Shown one piece after another: positions 6,706-16,137 of a stretch of DNA of 64,000 nucleotides. The stretch's first letter is position 1, and each line of letters starts with the position of its first letter. The position numbers and the translations under genes are program-made. Below the pieces are notes generated by a model. It did no database searches and was not told the origin of the DNA. It was given only the letters and a program-made list of their open reading frames with translations. Source of the DNA: Cellulophaga sp. BC115SP (GTDB taxonomy: Bacteria > Bacteroidota > Bacteroidia > Cytophagales > Spirosomataceae); contig NZ_JAAALB010000016.1 in the NCBI RefSeq assembly GCF_009905545.1, forward strand, positions 1 to 64,000. Direction: 5' to 3'.

Positions 6706-7977
6706 TTAAGCTTTCTTCAATTCAAAAACGGTAATTTCTGGTGGCATTCCTACACGCCCAGGGTATCCCAAATATCCATAACCTCGGTTTACATAGAGCT
6801 TTTGATTGTCTTGTTCATACAAACCTGCCCATTGTTTGTACACATATTGCGCTGGCGACCAAGTGACATCTCCTACCGTAATACCAAATTGGGTACCGTG
6901 TGTATGTCCTGAAAACATCACATCAATGTCTTTATATTTGGTATTTACTTCTTTATCCCAGTGCGTTGGGTCATGCGATAATAATAATTTTACAGCGGCT
7001 TCATCGGTACCTTTTACCGCTTTTGCCAAGTCACCATACGAATGAAAACGATTTTGTCCACTGATATTTTGCACGCCAATAATCGCTAGTTTTTCGCCAT
7101 TTTGCTCAATAAAGCGATTTTCATCATTGAGGATATCCCAACCCATTACTTTATGGGCATGAATCAAATTATTAAGATTTTTTTGTTTGGCAGCAGGAGA
7201 AGCCCATTGTACGTAGTCACCATAGTCATGGTTTCCTAATGTAGAAAATACCCCTAGAGGTGCTTTTACTTTTCCAAACAAATCAATGTATTCTTGTACC
7301 TCCACGGCTTGATTGTTCACTAGGTCTCCTGTAAAGAATACCATATCAGGCTTGGCATTGAGAATCATTTCGATGCCTCCTTTTACGGCTACCTTGTTGA
7401 AAAAGCTTCCTGAGTGAATATCCGAAATTTGAGCAATCGTCAATCCTTCAAATTCTTTTGGCAAATTGGGCAAAGCCAACTTTACCTTACGAATACGATA
7501 ATCATGCGCTCCTGACAAAATCCCCCATGTCATAGCTACAGCAGGAACTGTACCTGCAATAACAGCAGTTTTCATCAAAAACTCTGAGCGAGTAATGGGT
7601 TCTCCTTCAGACGTAGCTGTGGTACTGATAGGAGTTGAATTAGTGAGCATTTGTACTTTTTGTACCACCCAACGAATCAATCTTCCTATGTCATCAATTA
7701 ATAAGAAAAGTACGACGAAGATTTTTGAAAGGTAATTCATAAAAATACCTACCATAATCCATGTTCTTATATTCTTGCCTAGCAAATCAGGATTTATAAA
7801 ATTATATAACCAAAGTCCTACAAGAGAAAGGGTTGTTAAACCCCAAAAGATATATCGAGCAGACTGTTGTATCGACTGAGAAAAATTTTGTACAGATACC
7901 TTAACGGCTTGCCAAACGTAATAATCTATTACCAGAAAGATAGCAGTCACCACAGGTATTATTATCAGCTTATTCAT
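6706..7977 (-). CDS. Membrane-bound metallophosphoesterase (YkuE-like)
   Basis: A 423-residue protein. The N-terminal 115 residues form three to four membrane helices. A further hydrophobic segment (FLMKTAVIAGTVPAVAMTWG) precedes a calcineurin-type phosphoesterase domain with all metal motifs: ISDIHSG, FTGDLVNN, LGNHDYG, LLSHDP and SGHTHGTQFG. This architecture is that of YkuE-like integral metallophosphoesterases, some of which cleave lipid pyrophosphates such as UDP-diacylglucosamine. The substrate here is unknown. ATG start, monocistronic, with a strong terminator. Confidence 0.87.
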   Translation of the reverse strand: MNKLIIIPVVTAIFLVIDYYVWQAVKVSVQNFSQSIQQSARYIFWGLTTLSLVGLWLYNFINPDLLGKNIRTWIMVGIFMNYLSKIFVVLFLLIDDIGRLIRWVVQKVQMLTNSTPISTTATSEGEPITRSEFLMKTAVIAGTVPAVAMTWGILSGAHDYRIRKVKLALPNLPKEFEGLTIAQISDIHSGSFFNKVAVKGGIEMILNAKPDMVFFTGDLVNNQAVEVQEYIDLFGKVKAPLGVFSTLGNHDYGDYVQWASPAAKQKNLNNLIHAHKVMGWDILNDENRFIEQNGEKLAIIGVQNISGQNRFHSYGDLAKAVKGTDEAAVKLLLSHDPTHWDKEVNTKYKDIDVMFSGHTHGTQFGITVGDVTWSPAQYVYKQWAGLYEQDNQKLYVNRGYGYLGYPGRVGMPPEITVFELKKA

Positions 7978-8111
7978 CGGAGAGTTGGGATAGTTGAATT
8001 TTTATTTCGCTATGTGGAAAGAACAAGCGAAGCTTTCTGAAGGTTTCTTTTGGTCTTTTTTTCTGGATAAAAGGTAATTTTTCTATTTCTTCGGAAAATT
8101 TTATCTCTTTT

Positions 8112-9254
8112 CTAAAAATCTACCTCATACAAAAATTCATATTGCTTATCTCGTAGCCTGTCGGGCGTACGTTTCATTACCCAGTTACGAATCTTAATCA
8201 AAAAGGGATTTTCGAGCTGCGCAAGCTTGCCTACATTCCAGCTATTATTCACTACTTTGATAACCCTAGCCATACGCTTTTGTTCAAAATATTTAGTAAT
8301 CTTCTGCCAATCAGGCTCCTGCTTCATGATATTGTATAATACCAAGGCATCTTCTATGGCCTGACAAGCCCCTTGTCCCATATTGGGTGTAGTAGCATGC
8401 GCTGCATCACCTAACAATAATACTCTATCAAAAGCCCATTGGTGAATGGGTTCTATATCATACAAATCATGTTGCATAAAATTGTTGATAGCAGTAGCTG
8501 ACAAAATTTGAGGTATAGGAAATTGATAATGAGCAAAATGTTTTGCCAAATCGGCAGGAGTATAATGGCGATAGTGAGGGTCATTTACAGGAGCATTGAT
8601 ACACACAAAGTAATACACATGGGTATCTGAAATAGGCACAAATCCAAAACGACCTTTAGCACCCCAAGCCTCAAAAGCTTTGTTGATATCACAAGGAATA
8701 TCGCTAATATCGACCAGCGCACGCCAGCAGGTATATCCCGAATATCGCAAACGACTGTTGGGAAGTAACTTTTTGCGCACCATTGAATGTATTCCATCTC
8801 CTGCTATCATCACATCAGCTTCGACTTGTGTCTCATCTTCGAAAATAACCGATACCGATTGAGCATTTTGGGTAAAATCTTTGAGCTTTTTTCCAAGCTG
8901 AATAGTACCTTCTTGTAATTCAGAAGCTAAAATATGGTGTAAATCATAACGAGCTATTGTAAAATTCCCAATACCAAATTTTTCAAAAAAACGATGGGCA
9001 TATACCTCCGAAAGCACATTTCCTTGATCGTCGACTACCTCAAAAGAACTAACAATTCGTCCTGCTTGGATGATTTTTTGTTCAATCCCTAGTTTTCGTA
9101 GCGCCGTCATGGCATTGGCAGCCAATACAATTCCTGCGCCCAGAGCTTTGATTTCACTACTTTGTTCATAGACAACCACTTCGTGTCCTAACTGTTGTAA
9201 AGCAATAGCAGTGGTAAGTCCGCCAATACCTGCTCCGATAATGATTACTTTCAT
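8112..9254 (-). CDS. FAD-dependent monooxygenase (PHBH/UbiH-like group)
   Basis: A 380-residue class A flavin monooxygenase. It has the dinucleotide-binding GAGIGGLTTAIAL at residues 7-19, the GD motif AGDGIHSMVRKKL near 150, and the FAD-ribityl motif LLGDAAHATTPNMGQG near 283. The overall pattern (YSGYTCWRALVDI, then GQGACQAIEDA) resembles the FAD-dependent urate hydroxylase / zeaxanthin epoxidase / TetX-like set. The reaction is NADPH-driven hydroxylation or epoxidation of an unknown small molecule. It is divergent from a TetR regulator across an operator-bearing gap, which suggests induction by its substrate or a xenobiotic. Confidence 0.83.
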   Translation of the reverse strand: MKVIIIGAGIGGLTTAIALQQLGHEVVVYEQSSEIKALGAGIVLAANAMTALRKLGIEQKIIQAGRIVSSFEVVDDQGNVLSEVYAHRFFEKFGIGNFTIARYDLHHILASELQEGTIQLGKKLKDFTQNAQSVSVIFEDETQVEADVMIAGDGIHSMVRKKLLPNSRLRYSGYTCWRALVDISDIPCDINKAFEAWGAKGRFGFVPISDTHVYYFVCINAPVNDPHYRHYTPADLAKHFAHYQFPIPQILSATAINNFMQHDLYDIEPIHQWAFDRVLLLGDAAHATTPNMGQGACQAIEDALVLYNIMKQEPDWQKITKYFEQKRMARVIKVVNNSWNVGKLAQLENPFLIKIRNWVMKRTPDRLRDKQYEFLYEVDF

Positions 9255-9278
9255 GACTGAAAAGGCTTTTTAGAATTT

Positions 9279-9322
9279 AGAACAAATGTACTAAAAGTAT
9301 TCATCTATAGAACATTTGTTCT
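9279..9322. promoter_or_regulatory. Twin palindromic operator between monooxygenase and TetR genes
   Basis: Two related inverted repeats, AGAACAAATGTACT (9279-9292) and AGAACATTTGTTCT (9309-9322), have start points exactly 30 bp apart, about three helical turns. The second is a perfect palindrome apart from its two central bases. The first contains TACATTTG (9283-9290, minus), a candidate -7 box for the monooxygenase gene, so bound repressor would block transcription. Assignment to the adjacent TetR protein is inference. Confidence 0.7.
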
Positions 9323-9374
9323 AAAAATATTATCTTTAACCAAAAATCATTTAAAATTTTACCTGTAATACATC

Positions 9375-9971
9375 ATGGTATTATCAACAAAAGACAAGAT
9401 TTTGGCAAAAGCCCTTATTCTTTTCAATGAACAAGGTTCCGACTTTGTGACCGTACGACATATAGCGAGTGAATTGGGAATAAGTCATGGGAATTTATGC
9501 TATCATTTTGCCAATACCGATGTCATTATTGAAGCACTTTATCAACAGCTTGTGGATAAACTCAATGAGCTGACAAAAGAAATGACTGGTTTATCCGAAA
9601 ATCAGCTAACAATCTTATATCAGTTAAGCTATCGAAGTTTTGAGATTTTGTATCAATATCGATTCTTGATGTTGGATTTTGTCAGAATCATGCGTCGAAT
9701 TCCAGCTATCAAGTTACATTTCAAGGCACTAATGCAAATTCGACAAGAGCAGTTCACGTATATCATTGCCTCGATGCAATCCAATAGCTTCATTGATATT
9801 CCCGAAAAAAATATTGCACCTTTAATCGAGCAGGCTTTGCTGTTCGGAGATTTCTGGATTTCACGTGCAGAGATTTTATTTGATGGAAATGAACAAGAAA
9901 AAATAGCCTACTACCACAAGACCTTTTACGCCCTATTTGAACCCTATTTGTGTGATAATGCGGATTGGTGA
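9375..9971 (+). CDS. TetR/AcrR-family transcriptional regulator
   Basis: A 198-residue regulator. Residues 5-50 form a TetR-type DNA-binding domain (KDKILAKALILFNEQGSDFVTVRHIASELGISHGNLCYHFANTD, read in parts), with the usual helix-turn-helix ending in the YHF motif. The C-terminal 140 residues are a helical ligand-binding and dimer domain without close similarity that I recognise. It is transcribed divergently from the FAD monooxygenase, with paired palindromes between them, so it probably represses both genes until a ligand binds. Confidence 0.88.
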   Translation: MVLSTKDKILAKALILFNEQGSDFVTVRHIASELGISHGNLCYHFANTDVIIEALYQQLVDKLNELTKEMTGLSENQLTILYQLSYRSFEILYQYRFLMLDFVRIMRRIPAIKLHFKALMQIRQEQFTYIIASMQSNSFIDIPEKNIAPLIEQALLFGDFWISRAEILFDGNEQEKIAYYHKTFYALFEPYLCDNADW

Positions 9972-10253
9972 TTTCTGATTTCGGAAATAGTTGTTTCATC
10001 ACTAATTCAAGTCTTTGTTTTGGACTTATTTTTTACGATAGTTTATAAACTAGTTTAATAAAGCTAGTACCCAAACCTCCTCCGCCATTTACTATATTTT
10101 TTACATTTTTGTTGTGAATACTTCAAAGATTTAGGAACTTCTTGCGTTAATTCAAAAGTTTGACAATTTTGCTCACAACTACCTGATTTTAACCTTGTAT
10201 AAACCCGCAAGTAACCCTAAATTTCTCGATTGTCTCAATCGTCTATTTTAACA
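9970..10253. other. Gene-free gap before the macroglobulin gene
   Basis: About 280 bp with no gene. It holds one copy of a 15-bp motif, GATTTCTGATTTCGG (9970-9984), repeated just after the macroglobulin gene at 15835-15849, and a perfect 14-bp palindrome TAGTTTATAAACTA (10039-10052) of unknown role. I cannot identify the promoter of the macroglobulin gene with confidence. Confidence 0.4.
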
Positions 10254-13200
10254 ATGAAAGCATTTCGTCCTTCCAATCTTTTAGTACAATTGTCTTTCTT
10301 TTTCTTGCTAATACTTAGTTCTTGTTCTCATTTTGGTGATGTAACAATTAGCGGTACTAACTTTGAAGAAGAAATTAACCAAACTCAAAATCTAGTTTTC
10401 ACTTTCAACAAAGACCTCGTTCCTGTTTCTGAACTCAATACGTGGTATTCTACGGACTATATTGAGTTTTCGCCTAAAGTCGAAGGACGATTTAAATGGA
10501 CTGCCCCCAACGAATTGGTTTTCTCCCCTGCTGTAGGGTTTGATCCTGCTACTGAATATACCGCCGAGGTAAACAAGTTGGTTTTGCACAAAGCTTCCGA
10601 AAAATATGACCTTGATACTGAAACGCTCAAGTTTCATACGCCCTACTTAGCACTTGAAAAAACTGAAAGTTACTGGTCAAAATCCAACGGCTCGCCTCAG
10701 GGAACTGCTATTTTGAAATTACATTTCAACTATGCTGTTAATCCACAGGAAGTTGCCAAATTATTGAAAATCACAGGCGAGAAAGAACAAGAAGTAAAAA
10801 CTCAGATTGTACAAACCGATGCCTCCTCGCTAGTTCTTGTACGCATACAAGATGACATTGCATCTCAGGGTGGTTCGCTCAAAGTGAGTATTGACAAAGG
10901 TCTTTCATTACCTTCTTCTCGCTACACTACTTCAGAGGCGATAGAATCCGATATTCAATTGTCAGACCCAAGTAGTTTGGAGGTTCAAGAGGTTGAAAAC
11001 GGCTTTAGCAATAATAAAGGCTATATCAAAGTCTTATTCAACCAAGCCATTTCACCTGAAAGTATTTCAAATGCCTACCAAGTATCTATCAATGGTTCTT
11101 CTTCACAAAATGAAGAAACAGTAGAAGCGGTCATTGAATATGATTCCTTGGGCAATCCGATACAAAAAGTAAAAGAAGCTCCTAAAAAGGCGGACAACCC
11201 TAAAGTAGATACCAAATATGAGGTAATCGAAAATGGCTTTGTTATTTCTGGCGATTTTAATGAATCAGATACCTACTTACTCGAACTCAAAACACAGCTT
11301 AAAAGTGTGTTAGGTGTTAATTTGTCTGACAGCTATACCAAAGATATATATTTTGGACAAATGCCTGCTTCTTTGGCTTTTGTGAATAAAAAGGCAACCT
11401 ATTTGAGTTCGAAAGGGCATAAAAATATTGCCTTAAATATTGTCAACATTCCTCGAGTGAATGTAAAAATTGCGAAGATTTATGAAAATAATATTCTGAA
11501 TTTTTTACGTCAAAATCGTTATCAAGACTATGACTACGAAAATGAGAATGGCGGAAACAATAAGTCTTTTGTCTACTATGAAGACGAGTCAGGTTTGTAT
11601 TCGGACATTTTGGTCAACAAAATGGTAGAAACTACCAATCTTCCAAAGTCTAAAGGGGTTCATGCCCTTAATTTATCTTTGCCTGACCAAAATAATTTGA
11701 AAGGAATCTATTTGGTAAGTGTCAACTCTACAGATGAGTATTATCAAAATGCCACCAAATTGGTGAGTATTTCAGATATTGGACTAATTACCAAACAAGC
11801 CGATGATGAATTATTTGTATTTGCCAATTCTATCAAAACAACCGAACCTATTAGCAATGTTGAAATAGCATTGATTTCTACCAATAACCAAACAATCCAA
11901 AAACTAACTACCGATAGCAAAGGCGTTGCAGTATTTAAAGATTTCAAAAAAAGTGGGTTTAAAGTTGCGATGCTTACCGCACATACAAGTGACGATTTCA
12001 ACTATTTGTTTTTGGAAGATACTCAAGTAGAAACTTCTCGATTTGAGGTAGAAGGCAAACGTAGTAACGTTTCAGGATTTGAGGCCTTCATGTATGGCGA
12101 CCGAGATATTTATCGCCCTGGCGAAACCATTCAACTCAATACGATTATTCGTACTAATCAATGGAAATCTGTTGGTAAAATCCCTGTCAAATTACGAGTT
12201 CTTATGCCTAATGGTAAAGAATGGAAAAGTTTCCATCTCGAAACCAATGAGCAAGGAGCTGTTGCCTTGTCTATCCCAACTGAGCGTTCCAATGTGACAG
12301 GAACCTATGTTTTGGAAGTTCTGAATGGTAACGATATTATTCTGGCATCTCGAAATATTTCGATTGAGGAGTTTATGCCCGACCGCATCAAGGTGGATGT
12401 AAATACTAATAAACCATTTTATCGAACTGGTGAAGTTTTGCAGGTAAATGCCACAGCCACCAATTTGTTTGGTCCTCCTGCCTCCAATCGTAACTATGAA
12501 ATGGAGATGAAGTTGTCACGTAAAGTTTTCCAACCAAAAGGATTTGAAAACTTTGTTTTTGATGTGCAAGACAATACAGCATTTGAAGGTATCATGCGCC
12601 AAGGTGTTACCAATGAAAATGGTATTGCGTCCGAAAACTTCCAATTACCAGCAACCATGGCAGACATGGGCGTGATAGAAGCAAAAACATACGTAACTGT
12701 TTTTGATGAAACAGGACGCCCAGTAAATCGCTTGAAAAAGTCGGATATTTTCACCCAAAATGTATTTTATGGAATTGGGTTAAATGATACCTATCTAAGT
12801 ACTAACTCACCCGTACAGATTCCTTTGGTAGCACTCAACAAAGATGCTCAGGGTGTGAGTACGCAGGGAAAAGTCGAAGTTGTTCGTTTCGATTATCAAA
12901 CTGTTATTGAAAAGAATTCAGATAATTCTCTGAAATACACTTCCAAAAAGCAGACTAAGGTTGTATATGGTCGTATGGTAGATTTTAGTCAAGGAAAAGC
13001 TTCTATCAACTTTGTGCCAACGATTTCGGGCGAATACGAAATTCGGGTACATCGTAATGGGGCTAAAACTTGGACAGCACAAACTTTCTATGCTTATAGT
13101 TGGGGCAGTACTGAAAACTCTTCGTTTGAAGTCAATACTGAAGGGCAGGTTACTATGACTTTTGACAAAGAAAAATACCAAACTGGCGATAAGGTAAAAG

Positions 13201-15779
13201 TATTATTCAAAACACCATTTGCAGGAAAACTACTTGTGACCATCGAGCGCAACAAAGTATTGGAATACCATTATTTAGACACTGATAAAAAATCAGCTGA
13301 GTTGAGTTTCAAAGTAGATGACGAACATTTACCAAATGTGTATGTATCAGCTACGCTCATTCGTCCACTCGATGATTCGAATATGCCTCTTACAGTAGCG
13401 CATGGTTATGCACCTGTCATGGTCGAAGAAGAAGATAGTCGTTTGCCTATTGAAATTGCAGCAGTAGAAAGGTCAAGGTCAAAAACTTCACAAATCATTA
13501 AGGTAAAAACCAAAGCTAATACCGCCGTTACTATTGCAGTGGTTGATGAAGGGATTTTACAGTTGAAAAATTTCAAAACACCAGACCCACATGCTTATTT
13601 CTATCAAAAACAAGCTTTGGAGGTCAATAGCTATGATTTATATCCTTTCTTATTGCCAGAAATCGCCATTCGTCAATCGTCGAGTATGGGAGGTGATGGT
13701 TATGATTTGGAAAAACGTGTTAATCCATTGACAAATGGACGTGTTAATCTCGTGGCAATTTGGTCAGGTGAAATTACAACGAATTCGAGTGGAGAAGCTA
13801 GTATCAAAGTTGATATTCCACAGTTTTCGGGAGATTTACGAATTATGGCGATTGGTTATAAAGACGAAGCCTTTGGTTCGGCGACCAAAAACATGAAAGT
13901 GGCAGACCCACTGGTGATCAGTACGGCACTTCCACGATTTGCTAGTCCGAACGATGAAATTCAAGTTCCTGTAAACATTACCAATACCACCAAACAAAAT
14001 GCAGTGGTATTAGCCAATATTGCCACTTCTGGAGGATTAGCCATTACGACCACACGTCAACAAAAGGTTGTGGTTCCTGCCGAAAAAGAAGCGAGAGTAT
14101 ATTTTAGTGTAAAGGCCGCACCAGTGATTGGCTTGGGCAAAGTAGTCATTAGTGTCAATGGTTTGAAAGAGAAATTTACCGAAAGCACCGAACTCAGTAT
14201 TCGTCCGAGTACCTCATTACTAAAAACTAGCTCTTCGGGTATAATCGCTGCTAATCAGAGTAAATCAATTGCCTCGGGAACAGAAAGTTTTATCCCAAGC
14301 TCGGTTTCTTCGCAACTGATTTTGAGTAAATCGCCAATGGTGCAGTTTATTGATAAATTTGAGCATTTGCTGGGATACCCTTACGGTTGTATTGAGCAGG
14401 TAACGTCTAAAGCTTTTCCTCAACTGTATTTCAAAGATTTTGTAGGATTGATTCAAAAAGGGAAAAAACCACAAATGAAGTCAGGAGAAAATGAGCTAAA
14501 CCCAAGCACCAATGTCACTGCTGCGATTCGTAAAATAGAAACCCAACAATTACCTAACGGCGGGTTAGCTTATTGGACAGGCTCAGACAAAGAATCGTGG
14601 TGGGGCTCTATTTACGCTTGTCATTTCTTGATAGAAGCTCAAAAAGCTGATTACGAAATTAATATCAATACCCTTGGCAGACTATTAGAATACATTAACA
14701 ATCGAGCCAACAAGAAAGAAACAGAATCGGCATCGTTGTACGACCCAGCTACTGGTTCAAGTACTCAAAGCACCATTGCGAGTCGTGAGAACATTTATGG
14801 TTTGTATGTTTTGGCATTATCTGGCAAACCTAATCGTGCGGTAATGAATTATTACAAAGCCAATCAACAGCTTTTGAGTTTGGATGAGCGCTATTTGTTG
14901 GCAGGGGCTTTTGCTCAAATTGGTGATCCAAAAAGTCAGGGAAGTATCATGCCTAATCAATTTGTGATGAACAATGATTCGCGCCAAAGTGGTGGAAACT
15001 TCAACTCGCCAATTAGAGAACTTGCTCTTACCCTCAATACCTTGGTGGATGTAGACCCTCAAAACTTGCAAATTCCAGTTTTAGCTAGATTATTATCACA
15101 GAGTATCGCAACCCAAAAATGGCTTTCTACCCAAGAAGAAGCCTTTAGTTTCTTGGCATTGGGTAAAATAGCTCGTAAAGCACAAGCCAATCAAATTACG
15201 GCTTCTGTTCGTTCAGGGAAACAAATAGGTAATTTTAGTGGTGCTGATTTATTGATGAAAAACTTAGCTCCAACCACCAGTGTAAGTACTAAAGGAAAAG
15301 GCTCATTGTATTATTTCTTATCAAGTGAGGGATTATCGGCCAATAGCCAGTTTGTGCAGGAAGATAATTTCTTACAAGTACGAAGAACCTATTACACTCG
15401 TTCGGGGCAAGTAATTGGTCAAAATCGATTTAAACAAAATCAATTGATTGTTGTAAAAGTTACGTTGTCAAGTCAAGTACCAACCGACAACATTGTAATT
15501 ACAGATATGCTTCCAGCAGGTTTTGAAATCGAAAACCCACGCCTCAACGCCGATCGAGAACTTACGTGGTTAAAAGACCAAGCCTCACCTGAGCATTTCG
15601 ATATTCGTGATGATCGTATCAATTTCTTTACGAGCATCAATGGTACCAGCAAGAGTTTTTACTATTTGGTAAGAGCAGTATCTAAAGGGAAATTCACCCA
15701 AGGTCCCGTAAGTGCTGATGCCATGTACAATGCAGACTTGAGAAGCTACCACGGTGCAGGAAGTGTAACAGTGGAATAG
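10254..15779 (+). CDS. Alpha-2-macroglobulin family lipoprotein with intact thioester
   Basis: About 1841 residues. The ATG at 10254 gives a lipoprotein signal (FFFLLILSSCSHFG) with a lipobox cysteine; an in-frame TTG 24 bases upstream would only lengthen the signal. Successive macroglobulin (MG) domains follow. The bacterial A2M core motifs include YGDRDIYRPGETI near residue 620 and the domain with ATIWSGEITT-like NLVAIWSGEITTNSSGEA. The thioester site is GCIEQ with C1379 and Q1382, followed by the alpha/alpha barrel. Such proteins trap and covalently hold attacking proteases at the cell envelope. The penicillin-binding protein 1C gene that often accompanies this family is not next to it. 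The gene is monocistronic and ends in a gap with repeats and a terminator. Confidence 0.92.
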   Translation: MKAFRPSNLLVQLSFFFLLILSSCSHFGDVTISGTNFEEEINQTQNLVFTFNKDLVPVSELNTWYSTDYIEFSPKVEGRFKWTAPNELVFSPAVGFDPATEYTAEVNKLVLHKASEKYDLDTETLKFHTPYLALEKTESYWSKSNGSPQGTAILKLHFNYAVNPQEVAKLLKITGEKEQEVKTQIVQTDASSLVLVRIQDDIASQGGSLKVSIDKGLSLPSSRYTTSEAIESDIQLSDPSSLEVQEVENGFSNNKGYIKVLFNQAISPESISNAYQVSINGSSSQNEETVEAVIEYDSLGNPIQKVKEAPKKADNPKVDTKYEVIENGFVISGDFNESDTYLLELKTQLKSVLGVNLSDSYTKDIYFGQMPASLAFVNKKATYLSSKGHKNIALNIVNIPRVNVKIAKIYENNILNFLRQNRYQDYDYENENGGNNKSFVYYEDESGLYSDILVNKMVETTNLPKSKGVHALNLSLPDQNNLKGIYLVSVNSTDEYYQNATKLVSISDIGLITKQADDELFVFANSIKTTEPISNVEIALISTNNQTIQKLTTDSKGVAVFKDFKKSGFKVAMLTAHTSDDFNYLFLEDTQVETSRFEVEGKRSNVSGFEAFMYGDRDIYRPGETIQLNTIIRTNQWKSVGKIPVKLRVLMPNGKEWKSFHLETNEQGAVALSIPTERSNVTGTYVLEVLNGNDIILASRNISIEEFMPDRIKVDVNTNKPFYRTGEVLQVNATATNLFGPPASNRNYEMEMKLSRKVFQPKGFENFVFDVQDNTAFEGIMRQGVTNENGIASENFQLPATMADMGVIEAKTYVTVFDETGRPVNRLKKSDIFTQNVFYGIGLNDTYLSTNSPVQIPLVALNKDAQGVSTQGKVEVVRFDYQTVIEKNSDNSLKYTSKKQTKVVYGRMVDFSQGKASINFVPTISGEYEIRVHRNGAKTWTAQTFYAYSWGSTENSSFEVNTEGQVTMTFDKEKYQTGDKVKVLFKTPFAGKLLVTIERNKVLEYHYLDTDKKSAELSFKVDDEHLPNVYVSATLIRPLDDSNMPLTVAHGYAPVMVEEEDSRLPIEIAAVERSRSKTSQIIKVKTKANTAVTIAVVDEGILQLKNFKTPDPHAYFYQKQALEVNSYDLYPFLLPEIAIRQSSSMGGDGYDLEKRVNPLTNGRVNLVAIWSGEITTNSSGEASIKVDIPQFSGDLRIMAIGYKDEAFGSATKNMKVADPLVISTALPRFASPNDEIQVPVNITNTTKQNAVVLANIATSGGLAITTTRQQKVVVPAEKEARVYFSVKAAPVIGLGKVVISVNGLKEKFTESTELSIRPSTSLLKTSSSGIIAANQSKSIASGTESFIPSSVSSQLILSKSPMVQFIDKFEHLLGYPYGCIEQVTSKAFPQLYFKDFVGLIQKGKKPQMKSGENELNPSTNVTAAIRKIETQQLPNGGLAYWTGSDKESWWGSIYACHFLIEAQKADYEININTLGRLLEYINNRANKKETESASLYDPATGSSTQSTIASRENIYGLYVLALSGKPNRAVMNYYKANQQLLSLDERYLLAGAFAQIGDPKSQGSIMPNQFVMNNDSRQSGGNFNSPIRELALTLNTLVDVDPQNLQIPVLARLLSQSIATQKWLSTQEEAFSFLALGKIARKAQANQITASVRSGKQIGNFSGADLLMKNLAPTTSVSTKGKGSLYYFLSSEGLSANSQFVQEDNFLQVRRTYYTRSGQVIGQNRFKQNQLIVVKVTLSSQVPTDNIVITDMLPAGFEIENPRLNADRELTWLKDQASPEHFDIRDDRINFFTSINGTSKSFYYLVRAVSKGKFTQGPVSADAMYNADLRSYHGAGSVTVE

Positions 15780-16046
15780 TTTTAGAATGCGGAATTAGGA
15801 CTGTACAAAGGATTTCAAACTATTGCAGATTTGGGATTTCTGATTTCGGGAATAAAGTAAAATACCTTTATTTTTCACAAAAATACTTCCCAAATCCAAC
15901 ATCCGATATCCGAAATGGATGGGTATTATACTACTTCGTACAGCCCTAATACTGAATTGTGAATGCTTTTTTAAATTATCAGTACATTACAATTAGTAGA
16001 GACGCAATGCTTTGCGTCTAAAATGTGTCATCATAAATTTTAATAT
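15780..16046. repeat. Gap with degenerate inverted repeat and REP-like palindrome
   Basis: No gene is seen. Around 15821-15851 and 15886-15916 lie two imperfect inverted copies of a GATTT/GGATTTCGG-rich unit that could fold into a long hairpin; the first includes GATTTCTGATTTCGG, also present before the macroglobulin gene. At 16000-16019 the palindrome AGACGCAA-TGCT-TTGCGTCT is preceded by GTAG. To my knowledge, GTAGAGACGCAA-type palindromes recur as extragenic repeats in several Bacteroidota and cyanobacterial genomes; only one copy is in this window. Confidence 0.5.
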
Positions 16047-16086
16047 GAAAAAGGCGGTCGAAAATTGTTTTTCGACCGCCTTTTTC
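16047..16086. terminator. Strong bidirectional terminator
   Basis: An 18-bp perfect stem (GAAAAAGGCGGTCGAAAA and complement) has a short loop and is flanked by A and T tracts on both sides. It lies between the rightward macroglobulin gene and the end of the leftward dsbD gene and can serve both. Confidence 0.9.
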
Positions 16087-16137
16087 ATAAATATTCAATA
16101 AATTTCTATCATCTGCGTAAACTCACCGCTTCTTTGA

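Noticed and set aside
9970-15849. Direct repeats around the macroglobulin gene as attachment sites of a mobile element
   Set aside because: The shared piece is only 15 bp, belongs to a degenerate repeat type, and there is no integrase or transposase; codon use of the gene looks ordinary.
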